This document shows positions 1 through 10,700 of a stretch of DNA of 19,945 nucleotides, in pieces. Origin of the DNA: Hyphomicrobiales bacterium (GTDB lineage: Bacteria; Pseudomonadota; Alphaproteobacteria; Rhizobiales; Devosiaceae); NCBI GenBank assembly GCA_026989045.1, contig JALSJY010000094.1:1-19945 (forward strand), read 5' to 3'. Every line of letters starts with the position of its first letter. The stretch's first letter is position 1. The notes under the pieces are model-generated. The model saw nothing but the letters and a program-made list of their open reading frames with translations. It made no database searches and was not told the origin of the DNA. The translations under genes and the position numbers were made by a program.

Positions 1-1006
1 AAATACGACAGAATGTTAGTGAACCCATGTGAGGGTCATTAGCAATCTTAAAGGCCAACATAGAGAATGGCGCATCATCACGCGGCTCACGAGTAACCTC
101 TTCTTCAGTCTTAGCATCAATGCCTTGAATAGCAGGAACATCAAGAGGTGAAGGGAGAAAGTCAATCACGGCATCAAGTAATGGTTGCACACCCTTGTTT
201 TTAAAAGCAGAACCACAAAGCACAGGAAAGAATTTAACCTCACAAGTGCCTTTGCGAATAAGCCTGCGAATGGTATCATTATCGGGAATTTCACCTTCAA
301 GATAAGCCATCATCACTTCATCATCATATTCAGCAATAGCTTCAATCATCTTAATGCGGAATTCCTGTGCCTTTTCTTTAAGATCATCAGGAATCTCAAC
401 AACATCCCACTGAGCGCCAAGATCTTCAGTGCGCCAAACAAGCGCATTCATTTCAATAAGATCAACAATACCAGCAAATTCGCTTTCAGCTCCAATAGGA
501 AGCTGCAACACAACAGGCGTCCCACCAAGGCGACTTTCAATCATTTCTACACAATTATAAAAATCAGCACCAACTTTGTCCATCTTATTGACAAAAATCA
601 TACGAGGAACAGCATATTTATCGGCCTGACGCCAAACAGTCTCAGTTTGCGGCTCAACACCAGCATTTGCATCAAGTAGTGCAATCGCACCATCAAGCAC
701 GCGCAATGAACGCTCAACCTCAATAGTGAAATCAACGTGACCTGGCGTGTCAATTATGTTGAAGCGGTGCTTCTTGCCATTTCTATCGTTCCAAAATGTA
801 GTAGTTGCGGCGGAAGTAATAGTAATACCACGCTCCTGCTCCTGCTCCATCCAATCCATCGTGGCAGCGCCATCATGAACTTCGCCAATCTTGTGGCTTT
901 TACCAGTATAATAAAGAATACGTTCAGTAGTCGTGGTTTTACCGGCATCAATATGAGCCATAATACCAAAGTTGCGATAATCTTGTACTTCAAATGCGCG
1001 AGCCAT
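1..1006 (-). CDS. fusA: Elongation factor G, N-terminal part (cut by window edge)
   Basis: EF-G is the GTPase that drives ribosomal translocation and, with ribosome recycling factor, subunit splitting. The visible 335 codons read without a stop from ATG at 1006 to the window edge; the family length is near 700 residues, so about half is present. The GTP-binding motifs are all seen: [10 protein letters not shown] at residues 17-26, the switch I/G2 region RGITITSAA near 59-67, DTPGH at 86-90, and NKMD near 140. The G' subdomain follows and the visible part stops near the start of domain II. The gene lies 17 bases behind rpsG as third cistron of the rpsL-rpsG-fusA operon; tuf is the usual next gene but would lie outside. 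The upstream AGAAG is a weak ribosome binding site, which suggests partial coupling to rpsG. Identity is essentially certain. Confidence 0.97.
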   Translation of the reverse strand, partial: MARAFEVQDYRNFGIMAHIDAGKTTTTERILYYTGKSHKIGEVHDGAATMDWMEQEQERGITITSAATTTFWNDRNGKKHRFNIIDTPGHVDFTIEVERSLRVLDGAIALLDANAGVEPQTETVWRQADKYAVPRMIFVNKMDKVGADFYNCVEMIESRLGGTPVVLQLPIGAESEFAGIVDLIEMNALVWRTEDLGAQWDVVEIPDDLKEKAQEFRIKMIEAIAEYDDEVMMAYLEGEIPDNDTIRRLIRKGTCEVKFFPVLCGSAFKNKGVQPLLDAVIDFLPSPLDVPAIQGIDAKTEEEVTREPRDDAPFSMLAFKIANDPHMGSLTFCRI

Positions 1007-1023
1007 AAGCTTCTTCTAACCTT

Positions 1024-1506
<483 letters not shown>

Positions 1507-1878
1507 TTATTTCGGACGCTTAGCGCCGTATTTAGAACGACGTTGCTTGCGATCTTTAACGCTTTGTGTATCAAGCACACCGCGTAAAATATGATAACGA
1601 ACACCAGGAAGATCACGAACACGACCACCGCGAATAAGCACCACAGAGTGCTCTTGCAGGTTATGCCCCTCACCCGGGATATATGAAATAACTTCACGCT
1701 GATTGGTCAGGCGCACTTTGGCAACCTTACGCATAGCTGAGTTAGGTTTTTTTGGTGTTGTTGTATAAACACGAGTGCATACGCCACGTTTTTGTGGGTT
1801 TGCTTCCATCGCTGGAACTTTGTTCCGCTTTGGCTTATTTTGCCTCGGCTTGCGTATTAACTGGTTAATGGTCGGCAT
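1507..1878 (-). CDS. rpsL: 30S ribosomal protein S12
   Basis: S12 sits at the decoding centre and affects accuracy and streptomycin response. The 123-residue protein is full length: [20 protein letters not shown] spans about 28-47, [20 protein letters not shown] about 69-88, and it ends SKYGAKRPK. Lys43, the main streptomycin determinant, is wild type. Position 88 (numbering with Met1) is Arg, encoded CGT, where most bacteria have Lys; Lys88Arg is a known resistance change elsewhere. It is the first cistron of the operon. AAGGG lies about ten bases before the ATG, and a strong promoter lies about 260 bases upstream. The surrounding region [13 protein letters not shown] differs from the TNGFEVIGYIPGE form I associate with Rhizobiales, which bears on placement of the organism. 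Identity is certain. Confidence 0.98.
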   Translation of the reverse strand: MPTINQLIRKPRQNKPKRNKVPAMEANPQKRGVCTRVYTTTPKKPNSAMRKVAKVRLTNQREVISYIPGEGHNLQEHSVVLIRGGRVRDLPGVRYHILRGVLDTQSVKDRKQRRSKYGAKRPK

Positions 1879-2135
1879 ATTGCTCGAACCCTTATCTTCT
1901 TATCAAAAAAATCTCAATTACGATAAACATTACACACAATCAAAGCGCCTACCCACTTTATAAAAAGCGAAAGGCGCTAATAGTCACAGAGGAGAGCCTC
2001 GAATAGTGAGACATTCTTGAAATCGACTATGTAAAACATCTAAGCAACTCAACAGTGTGTTTGACCTGTAAGAATGGTTTGCCTAAGGGGGCTTACATTA
2101 AAAAACAAATCACGACCAACTATGTAGTTGAAGAG
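1879..2135 (-). promoter_or_regulatory. Long structured leader of the rpsL operon
   Basis: This non-coding stretch would be the 5' untranslated RNA of rpsL-rpsG-fusA if transcription starts just downstream of the promoter at 2136-2164. It holds several inverted repeats: CAACTA/TAGTTG at 2117-2130, close to the expected first transcribed bases; TGTAAG at 2067-2072 with CTTACA at 2092-2097; and AGCGCCT at 1944-1950 with AGGCGCT at 1972-1978. The last is the strongest by GC content and lies about 65 bases before the rpsL start. No convincing open reading frame is seen. The repeats are directly visible; a control role, for example binding of S7 or S12, is inference. Confidence 0.45.
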
Positions 2136-2164
2136 GCTATAAACTGCCCTATTCTTTGCGTCAA
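2136..2164 (-). promoter_or_regulatory. Promoter of the rpsL-rpsG-fusA operon
   Basis: On the minus strand TTGACG (2159-2164, preceded by C as in the alphaproteobacterial CTTGAC form) is followed after exactly 17 bases by TATAGC (2136-2141). This is the best sigma-70-type match in the window and points toward rpsL. The predicted start is near 2129. No transcript data support it. Confidence 0.7.
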
Positions 2165-2306
2165 GAACAATGTTGAAAAAAAATTCATTTTTCTTTTTAT
2201 CGTTAAACAATAAAATTCAGTTTGCTGAAATTTGTGATAGCTAATCTCAATATCAGACATAATTTTCTGTTATTTTTCCTCAAGTAATTTTTTTGTAGTT
2301 TGTTTA

Positions 2307-2336
2307 TTGACAAAAACCTAATTATACTCACTATTT
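2307..2336 (+). promoter_or_regulatory. Possible promoter of the YbjN-family gene pair
   Basis: A perfect TTGACA at 2307-2312 is followed after 18 bases by CTATTT (2331-2336), close to the alphaproteobacterial CTATAT -10 form. It ends about 57 bases before the first YbjN-family start. The DNA around it is AT-rich, so chance matches are common and the -10 choice is uncertain. The rest of 2165-2306 is AT-rich with no gene seen. Confidence 0.4.
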
Positions 2337-2393
2337 AGCACCTTATAGCCTCACAATATGACATTTAAGCATCGCTAAACAAAGGACTTACAG

Positions 2394-2864
2394 ATGAAGA
2401 GAGTATTTTTAGCCCTAGCACTATCATCTACTATAATGCTGCCAGCTATTGGCCAAAATTTAATTGATGGCTCAAATGTTGATGAGGTGCTAAATATTGC
2501 AAAGGGTTTTGGCTCTGCTACCCTTGAGTATAATGATGAAGGCAAGCCAGCGATTCGCGGACGAATCGAGGGCGCACCATATTATTTAGCTTTTCAAAAC
2601 TGCTCAAGCGAGACATCTTGCAATGATTTCTTTCTGCAGGCATATTTTCTAGAGCCCGTAATTGATTATGAACTTATAAATGATTGGAATTACAAAAAGC
2701 GCTGGACAAAATTATACATCGATAATGATGCTGATGCCGTGCTTGAAATGGACTTTAATCTTAGCGGTGGCGTTAGTAGTAAAAATTTAGATCAGGCATT
2801 CTCTATATGGTCGCAATTGCTTGAAGAATTTAATGATGGCTATTTGAGCGAACTCGATAAATAA
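2394..2864 (+). CDS. Secreted YbjN-domain protein, first of a tandem pair
   Basis: A 156-residue protein of the YbjN family (an alphaproteobacterial secreted branch); the function of this branch is not established. Residues 1-20 form a signal peptide (KR, then a hydrophobic run, then PAIG before Gln21), so the mature protein should be periplasmic. The family pattern is visible: FGSATL at 39-44, a Gly/Arg strand region near 55-60, Cys70 and Cys76 in QNCSSETSC, INDWNYKKRW at 95-104, YIDNDADAVLEMD at 108-120 and LSGGVS at 123-128. The two Cys are kept in the neighbour and may form a disulfide. AAAGGA about nine bases before the ATG supports the start. It lies 72 bases before its paralogue on the strand opposite to the ribosomal genes, in the space between rpoC and rpsL. 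Specific role unknown. Confidence 0.85.
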   Translation: MKRVFLALALSSTIMLPAIGQNLIDGSNVDEVLNIAKGFGSATLEYNDEGKPAIRGRIEGAPYYLAFQNCSSETSCNDFFLQAYFLEPVIDYELINDWNYKKRWTKLYIDNDADAVLEMDFNLSGGVSSKNLDQAFSIWSQLLEEFNDGYLSELDK

Positions 2865-2936
2865 AAATATAAGTGGCGTTTACTTTGCGCCCTTATTATT
2901 ACCCTGCCATTTACTATTCTCTGATAGCAAACAAGC

Positions 2937-3404
2937 ATGATAAAAAAAACACTTATATTCTTGGCCACATTCTCATTTATATTTTTACCAACTCTAAGTA
3001 ATGCGCTTGAAATAATTGATAGCTCCAACATTACTGATGTTGTAAAAATTGCACGGAATTACGGCAGTGCAACTCTTAGCACTCAGCCAAATGGCAATCC
3101 AAAAATTATCGGTAAAATTGATAATATTCCATATATAGTCAGGTTTAGAAATTGCGCAAACCAGACACAATGCGAAGATATGAATTTTCGGGTGGGATTT
3201 TTAATTAAGCCAGATGCAAGCGTTATCAACAACTGGAATAAGACAAAAAGATTTTCTAAGGCTTATCTTGATAATGATAATGATGCAATTTTAGAATGGG
3301 ACGTAATTTTATCTGGTGGTATAAGCAAAGAAAATATGAATAAGAGCTTTTCATATTGGCGGTTAACGCTAGCTCAATTCACTTCTCATATTGGCTTTAA
3401 GTAA
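2937..3404 (+). CDS. Secreted YbjN-domain protein, second of a tandem pair
   Basis: A 155-residue paralogue of the preceding gene, aligning along its whole mature length by eye. Residues 1-23 are a signal peptide (KK, hydrophobic run, cleavage likely after SNA at 21-23). The same landmarks appear: YGSATL at 42-47, Cys73 and Cys79 in RNCANQTQC, INNWNKTKRF at 97-106, YLDNDNDAILEWD at 110-122 and LSGGIS at 125-130. The N- and C-terminal ends differ most, as expected for an old duplication. The ribosome binding site is poor; a weak hairpin in the 72-base spacer (2871-2894) may lower read-through, or the pair may be one transcript. It is convergent with rpoC and both end at a shared hairpin. No enzymatic motif is seen; function unknown. 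Confidence 0.83.
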   Translation: MIKKTLIFLATFSFIFLPTLSNALEIIDSSNITDVVKIARNYGSATLSTQPNGNPKIIGKIDNIPYIVRFRNCANQTQCEDMNFRVGFLIKPDASVINNWNKTKRFSKAYLDNDNDAILEWDVILSGGISKENMNKSFSYWRLTLAQFTSHIGFK

Positions 3405-3438
3405 AAGGGCGCTTTTAGAAAACTCTAAAAACGCCCTT
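3405..3438. terminator. Bidirectional terminator hairpin between ybjN-like gene 2 and rpoC
   Basis: AAGGGCG (3405-3411) pairs with CGCCCTT (3432-3438), and after one C-A mismatch TTTTAGA (3413-3419) pairs with TCTAAAA (3424-3430) around an AAAC loop. The result is a 14-pair stem directly after the second YbjN-family stop codon and 26 bases beyond the rpoC stop. On the minus strand the stem ends in CCCTTTT, a short U run; on the plus strand the tail is less U-rich. It suits both convergent transcripts. Confidence 0.72.
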
Positions 3439-3464
3439 GATAATTATACTAGATAACAAAAGTT

Positions 3465-6400
3465 TTAGCTTTCTTCACTGCTCTCATTTGGAGCTGTATC
3501 TGTTGCTTCTTCTTGTGGGACTTGTACTTGTGAGGCCTCTTCTTTTGGTGCTTCAAGCCTTGCCGCTTCTGCCTGACGGCGACGCTCCTCAAGAATTAAG
3601 TCATCACGTTTTGTCGCAATATTCCTTAGAGCAGAAATTGCAGCACCCGTACCAGCAGGAATTAAACGTCCCACAATCACATTTTCTTTCAGACCCTCTA
3701 ACAAGTCAGCCTTACCAGAAATTGCAGCCTCAGTAAGAACCCTTGTTGTCTCTTGGAAAGAGGCAGCAGAAATAAACGAGCGGGTTTGCAGTGAAGCTTT
3801 AGTAATACCAAGCAACACAGGATTCCCAACAGCAGGCTTTTTGCCATCAGCAATAAGTTGATCGTTAAGTTCATCAAGATCCATTTTATCAATCTGCTCG
3901 TCCTTGAGCAAACCACTATCACCTGGCTTTGTGATTTCAACTTTTTGCAGCATTTGACGAACAATCACCTCAATATGCTTGTCGTTGATTGTCACGCCTT
4001 GTAAGCGATAAACGTCTTGAATTTCCTTAATAAGGTAGCGAGCCAACTCCTCAACACCTTTAATAGCCAAAATGTCATGCGGAGCTGGATTGCCATCAAG
4101 AATATATTCACCTTTTTCAATCACATCACCTTCTTGAAGGTGGAATGGTTTGCCTTTTGGAATTAGATATTCAGCAGGCTCATCACCCTCAATAGCAGAC
4201 TCGATTATGATGCGGCGCTTATTCTTATAATCGCGACCAAATCTAATCGTTCCATCAATTTCAGCAATAATAGCGTGATCTTTTGGACGGCGAGCTTCAA
4301 ACAACTCAGCAACACGAGGCAGGCCACCTGTAATATCAGTAGTTTTGGCACTCTCCAATGGAACGCGCGCCAGCACATCACCTGGAACAACTTTTTCACC
4401 AGGCTCAACAGAAATAACCGCCTCAACTGAAAGTTGATAGCGAGCATCACGTCCACGATCAAGCGTAACAACCTCACCTTTTCGAGCAATTGATAAAGCT
4501 GGAACCAAGCCTTCACCACGTGGGTTTGTGCGCCAATCAATTACAACACGCTTAGTAAAACCAGTTGTTTCATCGGTAGTTTCAGCGATAGAAGTGCCGT
4601 CAAGCAAATCCTCAAATACAACTTCCCCATCAACTTCAGCTAAAACAGGACGAGTATAAGGATCCCATTCAGCAATACGTTGTGAGCGTTGCACCTCATC
4701 ACCATCATCAACGCGAATTTTCGCACCATAAGTCACGCGATGAGTTGCAAGTTCTTTGCCCTTCGCATCTACAATAGCAATGGTAACATTTCTGCCCATA
4801 GCGATGAGTGTTTTATCAGACCCCTCAGCGACATTACGGTTGCGAATTTCAACCTTACCAGTTGCACCAGCCTCAAGGAAGGAATTATCAACCACCTGTG
4901 CCGTGCCACCAATGTGGAATGTGCGCATTGTTAACTGCGTGCCTGGCTCGCCAATTGACTGAGCAGCAATAACACCAACAGCTTCACCCATATTAACAGG
5001 AGTTCCACGCGCAAGATCACGACCATAACATTTAACACAACAACCCTGACGAACTTCACAAGTAAGTGGAGATCTAATGCGGACTGAGACAACTTTAGCC
5101 TCTTCAATCAGGTCCGCTATTTTTTCTTCAATCAACTCACCTTTTTTAGCTAAAATATCACCGCTTTCAGGGTGAACAACTGGATCAGCTAAGGTACGCC
5201 CAAGAATACGTTGACCAATTGAAGATATAACCTGACCAGCATCAACAACCGCTTCAACAGTAAGGCCAGCTTTTGTTCCACAATCTATAGTATTGATAAT
5301 TGCATCTTGAGCAACATCAACAAGACGACGCGTTAAATAACCAGAGTTAGCAGTTTTAAGCGCCGTATCAGCAAGACCTTTGCGCGCCCCGTGAGTTGAG
5401 TTGAAATATTCAATAACACTCAAGCCTTCTTTAAAGTTAGAAGTAATAGGCGTTTCAATAATCGAGCCATCTGGACGAGCCATAAGGCCACGCATACCAG
5501 CTAACTGTTTCATCTGAGCTGGCGAGCCACGAGCACCAGAGTGAGCCATCATATAAACTGAGTTAATTGGCTTTTGGCGTTTTGTTTCTTCGTCAAACTC
5601 AACAGAAGAAATTTTGGCCATCATATCTTCGGCAATTCTATCACCACATTTTGACCAAGCATCAACCGCCTTGTTATATTTCTCGCCAATTGTAATCAGA
5701 CCCTTATTATATTGATCCTCATATTCTTCTACGCTTTTACGAGTATCATCAACGGTTTTAACCTTGCTTTCAGGAATAACCATATCGTCTTTGCCAAAAG
5801 AAATACCAGCCTTACAAGCGTGTTTAAAGCCAGCACCCATCATACGATCACAAAAGATAACTGTCTCTTTTTGACCGCAAGCACGATAAACCGTGTCGAT
5901 CATTTTTGAGATCATTTTCTTAGTCATAATCTGATTGCAAGTTTCAAACGGCACTTCATGATGAAGTGGTAAAAGCTGGCCAATAATCATACGGCCAGGA
6001 GTTGTATCAACAACCTTAAAGTCAACATTGCCTTTTTCATCAATGGTTTTTACACGACCCTTGATTTTTGTGTGCATGGTAACAATTTTATTGTCAATTG
6101 CCTGCTCCAATTCACCAATAGAAGCAAATGCCATGCCCTCACCTGGCTCATTTTCATTCTCCAGTGAAAGATAATAAAGTCCAAGCACAATATCTTGCGA
6201 AGGCACAATAATCGGGTGACCATTGGCTGGGTGCAAAATATTATTTGTTGACATCATCAAAACACGAGCTTCAAGCTGTGCTTCAAGTGATAAAGGAACG
6301 TGAACTGCCATTTGGTCGCCATCAAAATCAGCGTTAAAAGCGGCACAAACCAATGGGTGAAGCTGAATAGCTTTACCTTCAATCAAATGAGGTTCAAACG

Positions 6401-7718
6401 CCTGAATGCCCAACCTATGCAATGTTGGCGCACGGTTAAGTAAAACAGGATGTTCACGGATAACTTCTTCTAAAATATCCCAAACTTCTGGTCTCTCTTT
6501 TTCAACCAGCTTTTTAGCTTGCTTAACAGTTGAAGAAAAACCCTTGGCTTCAAGACGCGAATAAATAAATGGCTTAAATAGTTCAAGCGCCATTTTCTTA
6601 GGCAATCCACACTGATGAAGTTTTAATTCAGGGCCAACGGTAATCACTGAACGGCCAGAATAATCAACGCGCTTACCAAGCAAGTTTTGCCTAAAGCGAC
6701 CCTGTTTACCCTTAAGCATATCAGAAAGTGATTTAAGAGGACGCTTGTTAGCACCAGTAATTGTGCGGCCACGGCGACCATTATCAAACAAAGCATCAAC
6801 AGATTCTTGTAGCATACGCTTTTCATTACGAACGATAATATCAGGCGCACGCAATTCAATCAGCCTTTTAAGGCGATTGTTGCGGTTAATCACACGACGA
6901 TAAAGATCATTAAGATCAGAGGTTGCGAAACGACCACCATCAAGCGGCACAAGCGGGCGCAATTCTGGCGGAATAACCGGAATAACCGTCATAATCATCC
7001 ATTCTGGCTTATTACCAGAAACGATGAATTGCTCAACAACTTTAAGGCGTTTAGCAAGTTTTTTAGGTTTTAACTCTGTTGTAGCTTCTGCAATTTCAAC
7101 TCTAAGTTGTGCCGCAGTCTTTTCAAGATCAAGCTCAATCAACATTTCACGAATAGCTTCAGCGCCAATCATACCAGTGAAACTATCAGCACCAAACTGA
7201 TCTTGAGCATCGATATACTGCTCTTCGGTCAACATTTCATATTGAGCAAATGGCGTCAAACCAGGTTCAATCACGACATAATATTCAAAATATAAAATCC
7301 GTTCAATATCTTTAAGCGTCATATCAAGCAATAAAGCTATGCGAGATGGTAATGATTTTAAAAACCAAATATGAGCAACAGGAGCTGCTAGCTCAATATG
7401 TCCCATACGCTCACGACGAACACGAGAAAGCGTGACTTCAACACCACATTTTTCACAAATAACGCCCTTGAACTTCATGCGTTTATATTTACCGCACAGA
7501 CATTCATAATCTTTAGTTGGGCCAAAAATACGTGCGCAAAATAAACCATCACGCTCAGGATTAAACGTCCTATAGTTGATGGTTTCAGGTTTTTTAATTT
7601 CACCGAATGACCAGGATAGAATTTTCTCCGGGCTAGCAATATTGATCTTCATTTGATCGAAGACCTGTGCGCTCGCCTGCGGATTAAAAGGGTCCATAAC
7701 GTGCTGGTGATGGTTCAT
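3465..7718 (-). CDS. rpoC: DNA-directed RNA polymerase subunit beta'
   Basis: The beta' subunit forms one half of the RNA polymerase cleft and supplies the catalytic magnesium. The 1417-residue length is near the family norm (1407 in E. coli). Visible landmarks: the N-terminal zinc site with Cys73, Cys75, Cys88 and Cys91; the clamp and rudder region to about 350; the catalytic NADFDGD at 462-468 with Asp464, Asp466 and Asp468; the bridge helix region around 765-805; and the second zinc site Cys813, Cys887, Cys894, Cys897. The C-terminal tail is Glu/Ala/Gln-rich. GAGGAG eight bases before the ATG supports the start; Met8 is an alternative. It lies 70 bases behind rpoB without a clear terminator between them, so they should be cotranscribed. 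Identity is certain. Confidence 0.99.
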   Translation of the reverse strand: MNHHQHVMDPFNPQASAQVFDQMKINIASPEKILSWSFGEIKKPETINYRTFNPERDGLFCARIFGPTKDYECLCGKYKRMKFKGVICEKCGVEVTLSRVRRERMGHIELAAPVAHIWFLKSLPSRIALLLDMTLKDIERILYFEYYVVIEPGLTPFAQYEMLTEEQYIDAQDQFGADSFTGMIGAEAIREMLIELDLEKTAAQLRVEIAEATTELKPKKLAKRLKVVEQFIVSGNKPEWMIMTVIPVIPPELRPLVPLDGGRFATSDLNDLYRRVINRNNRLKRLIELRAPDIIVRNEKRMLQESVDALFDNGRRGRTITGANKRPLKSLSDMLKGKQGRFRQNLLGKRVDYSGRSVITVGPELKLHQCGLPKKMALELFKPFIYSRLEAKGFSSTVKQAKKLVEKERPEVWDILEEVIREHPVLLNRAPTLHRLGIQAFEPHLIEGKAIQLHPLVCAAFNADFDGDQMAVHVPLSLEAQLEARVLMMSTNNILHPANGHPIIVPSQDIVLGLYYLSLENENEPGEGMAFASIGELEQAIDNKIVTMHTKIKGRVKTIDEKGNVDFKVVDTTPGRMIIGQLLPLHHEVPFETCNQIMTKKMISKMIDTVYRACGQKETVIFCDRMMGAGFKHACKAGISFGKDDMVIPESKVKTVDDTRKSVEEYEDQYNKGLITIGEKYNKAVDAWSKCGDRIAEDMMAKISSVEFDEETKRQKPINSVYMMAHSGARGSPAQMKQLAGMRGLMARPDGSIIETPITSNFKEGLSVIEYFNSTHGARKGLADTALKTANSGYLTRRLVDVAQDAIINTIDCGTKAGLTVEAVVDAGQVISSIGQRILGRTLADPVVHPESGDILAKKGELIEEKIADLIEEAKVVSVRIRSPLTCEVRQGCCVKCYGRDLARGTPVNMGEAVGVIAAQSIGEPGTQLTMRTFHIGGTAQVVDNSFLEAGATGKVEIRNRNVAEGSDKTLIAMGRNVTIAIVDAKGKELATHRVTYGAKIRVDDGDEVQRSQRIAEWDPYTRPVLAEVDGEVVFEDLLDGTSIAETTDETTGFTKRVVIDWRTNPRGEGLVPALSIARKGEVVTLDRGRDARYQLSVEAVISVEPGEKVVPGDVLARVPLESAKTTDITGGLPRVAELFEARRPKDHAIIAEIDGTIRFGRDYKNKRRIIIESAIEGDEPAEYLIPKGKPFHLQEGDVIEKGEYILDGNPAPHDILAIKGVEELARYLIKEIQDVYRLQGVTINDKHIEVIVRQMLQKVEITKPGDSGLLKDEQIDKMDLDELNDQLIADGKKPAVGNPVLLGITKASLQTRSFISAASFQETTRVLTEAAISGKADLLEGLKENVIVGRLIPAGTGAAISALRNIATKRDDLILEERRRQAEAARLEAPKEEASQVQVPQEEATDTAPNESSEES

Positions 7719-7788
7719 CTTTTAGTCTCCTCTTTTTGCTTTCTCTTTTTAAAAGCAAATTGAATTATAAAATAAGTGGTGCGCCGGA

Positions 7789-10700
7789 TTATTCCGCCGC
7801 ATCCGCAGGGGTTTCAAGCTCATCAGATTGTGAAGTTAACAGCTCATCATCGCCATCATCTTCATATTCAGTTTCTGTAAGCTCAACATTAAGGCCAAGA
7901 GATCTGATTTCTTTAACCAAAACGTTAAAGCTTTCAGGAATACCAGGCTCAAACGAGTTATCACCACGAACAATAGATTCGTAAACTTTTGTCCGGCCTC
8001 CAACATCATCTGATTTAATGGTAAGCATCTCTTGAAGAGTGTAAGCTGCGCCATAAGCTTCAAGCGCCCAAACCTCCATCTCACCAAATCTTTGTCCACC
8101 AAATTGCGCTTTACCGCCAAGTGGCTGTTGCGTAACTAGCGAGTAAGGACCAATTGAGCGAGCGTGAATTTTATCGTCAACAAGGTGATGAAGTTTAAGC
8201 ATATAAATATAGCCAACTGTCACTTTTCTATCGAATTTTTCACCAGTGCGGCCATCATAAAGTGTAGATTGACCAGAACCGTCAAGCCCTGCCCTTTCTA
8301 ACATTTCTACGATGTTGACTTCTTTCGCACCATCAAACACAGGCGTAGCAATTGAAACACCGTCCGTAAGCTGTTCACTCAAACGAATAATGCTATCATC
8401 ATCAAGACCAGTTAAGCTCTCATCACCTTTAAACAAATAATCCACCTCATCTTTAAGCGGATTAAGATCACCATTTTCACGATAGACACGTAACATTTCA
8501 TCAATCTTCTTACCCATGCCAGCACATGCCCAGCCAAGGTGAGTTTCAAGAATTTGCCCAACATTCATACGTGAAGGCACACCAAGCGGATTAAGAACAA
8601 TCTCAACTGGAGTTCCATCTTCAAGGAAAGGCATATCCTCTTGCGGCATGATGCGAGAAACCACACCCTTATTGCCATGACGGCCAGCCATTTTGTCGCC
8701 AGATTGTAGTTTGCGCTTGGTTGCAACAAAAACTTTAACCATTTTCATCACACCTGGCAGCAATTCATCACCACGTTGAAGTTTATCAACCTTATTGATA
8801 AAGCGCTGTTCAAGCAATTTACGGCTATCTTCATATTGTGCTTGCAAGGCTTCGATTTCAGACATGATTTTGTCATCATCAACAGCAAATTGCCACCATT
8901 TAGAACGCGGCTGACTTTCAAAAATTGAATCGTTCAGCTTAGTGCCAACAAGATAACCCTTAGGCCCTGCTGTTGCTTCTTTACCAAATAACATTTCTTT
9001 AAGACGTGCAAACACGTTTCGGTTCAAGATTGATTGCTCATCGTCTCTATCTTTTGCCAGATGCTCAATCTCTTCACGCTCAATAGACATTGCACGCTCG
9101 TCTTTTTCAATGCCATGGCGGTTAAACACTCTAACCTCAACAACCGTGCCACTATCCCCTGGGGGAACTCTAAGCGAGCTATCACGAACATCAGATGCTT
9201 TATCACCAAAAATAGCACGTAAAAGCTTTTCCTCTGGTGTCATTGGGCTTTCGCCTTTTGGCGTGATTTTACCAACCAAAATATCACCAGGCCCAACTTC
9301 AGCTCCAATATGAACAATACCTGCCTCGTCAAGATTTCTAAGCGCTTCTTCTGAAACATTTGGAATATCACGAGTGATTTCTTCAGGCCCAAGCTTAGTA
9401 TCGCGCGCCATAACTTCAAACTCTTCAATATGAATTGAAGTATAAACATCGTCTTTAACGATTTTATCACTCAACAAAATTGAATCTTCAAAGTTAAAGC
9501 CATTCCAAGGCATAAATGCTACAAGGACGTTACGGCCAAGTGCCAAATCACCAAGATCAGTTGAAGGGCCATCAGCAATAATATCACCCTCATTCACATG
9601 ATCACCCATAACAACCAACGGACGCTGGTTGATGCAGGTAGATTGGTTTGATCTTTGGAATTTCATTAGATTATAAATATCAACGCCAGATTTAGAGGCA
9701 TCAATTTCATCAGTTGCACGCACAACAATACGTGTTGCATCAACCTGATCTACAATGCCAGAGCGTTTAGCGACAATCGCAGCACCACTATCACGCGCAA
9801 CCACTGCTTCCATTCCAGTGCCAACATAAGGAGCATGCGAGCGTAACAAAGGCACTGCCTGACGCATCATATTTGATCCCATCAAGGCGCGGTTAGCATC
9901 ATCATTTTCCAAGAAAGGAATGAGTGATGAAGCGATTGAAATAACCTGTTTAGGACTAACGTCCATTAAATCAATCTGTTTAACGGGAGTAAGTGAAACC
10001 TCACCAACAAAACGAGCGGTTACAAGATCATTAGCAAATTCGCCATTCTCGTCCAATTTGGCATTAGCCTGAGCAATATGATATTTTGCTTCTTCCATCG
10101 CTGAAAGATAAACAACTTCATCAGTTGGTTTGCTATCTACCACCTTGCGATATGGAGTTTCAATAAATCCATATTTATTCACTCGAGCAAAAGTCGCCAA
10201 TGAGTTGATAAGACCAATGTTTGGCCCCTCAGGCGTTTCAATCGGACAGATACGGCCATAATGGGTCACATGCACGTCACGAACTTCAAAACCAGCACGC
10301 TCACGTGTTAAACCACCCGGCCCAAGCGCAGACAGACGGCGTTTGTGAGTAATTTCAGAAAGCGGGTTTGTTTGATCCATAAATTGTGAAAGCTGGGAAG
10401 AACCAAAAAATTCACGCACAGCCGCCGCAGCAGGTTTAGCATTTATCAAATCTTGCGGCATTACAGTATCAATTTCAACTGAGCTCATACGCTCTTTGAT
10501 TGCGCGCTCCATGCGCAACAGGCCGACACGATATTGATTCTCCATCAATTCTCCAACCGAGCGAACACGGCGATTTCCAAGGTTATCAATATCATCGATT
10601 AAACCTTTGCCATCGCGTAAATTCACTAAAGTGCGAACAACTTCAACAATATCTTCCTTGCGTAAAATACGAACCGTATCTTCACACTCCATATCAAGGC

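Noticed and set aside
185..679. 164-codon plus-strand open frame
   Set aside because: It lies wholly antisense to the certain fusA coding frame and shows no family pattern.
10310..10405. Possible rifampicin-resistance substitution in RpoB
   Set aside because: All main determinant residues (equivalents of Gln513, Asp516, His526, Ser531) are in the susceptible form.
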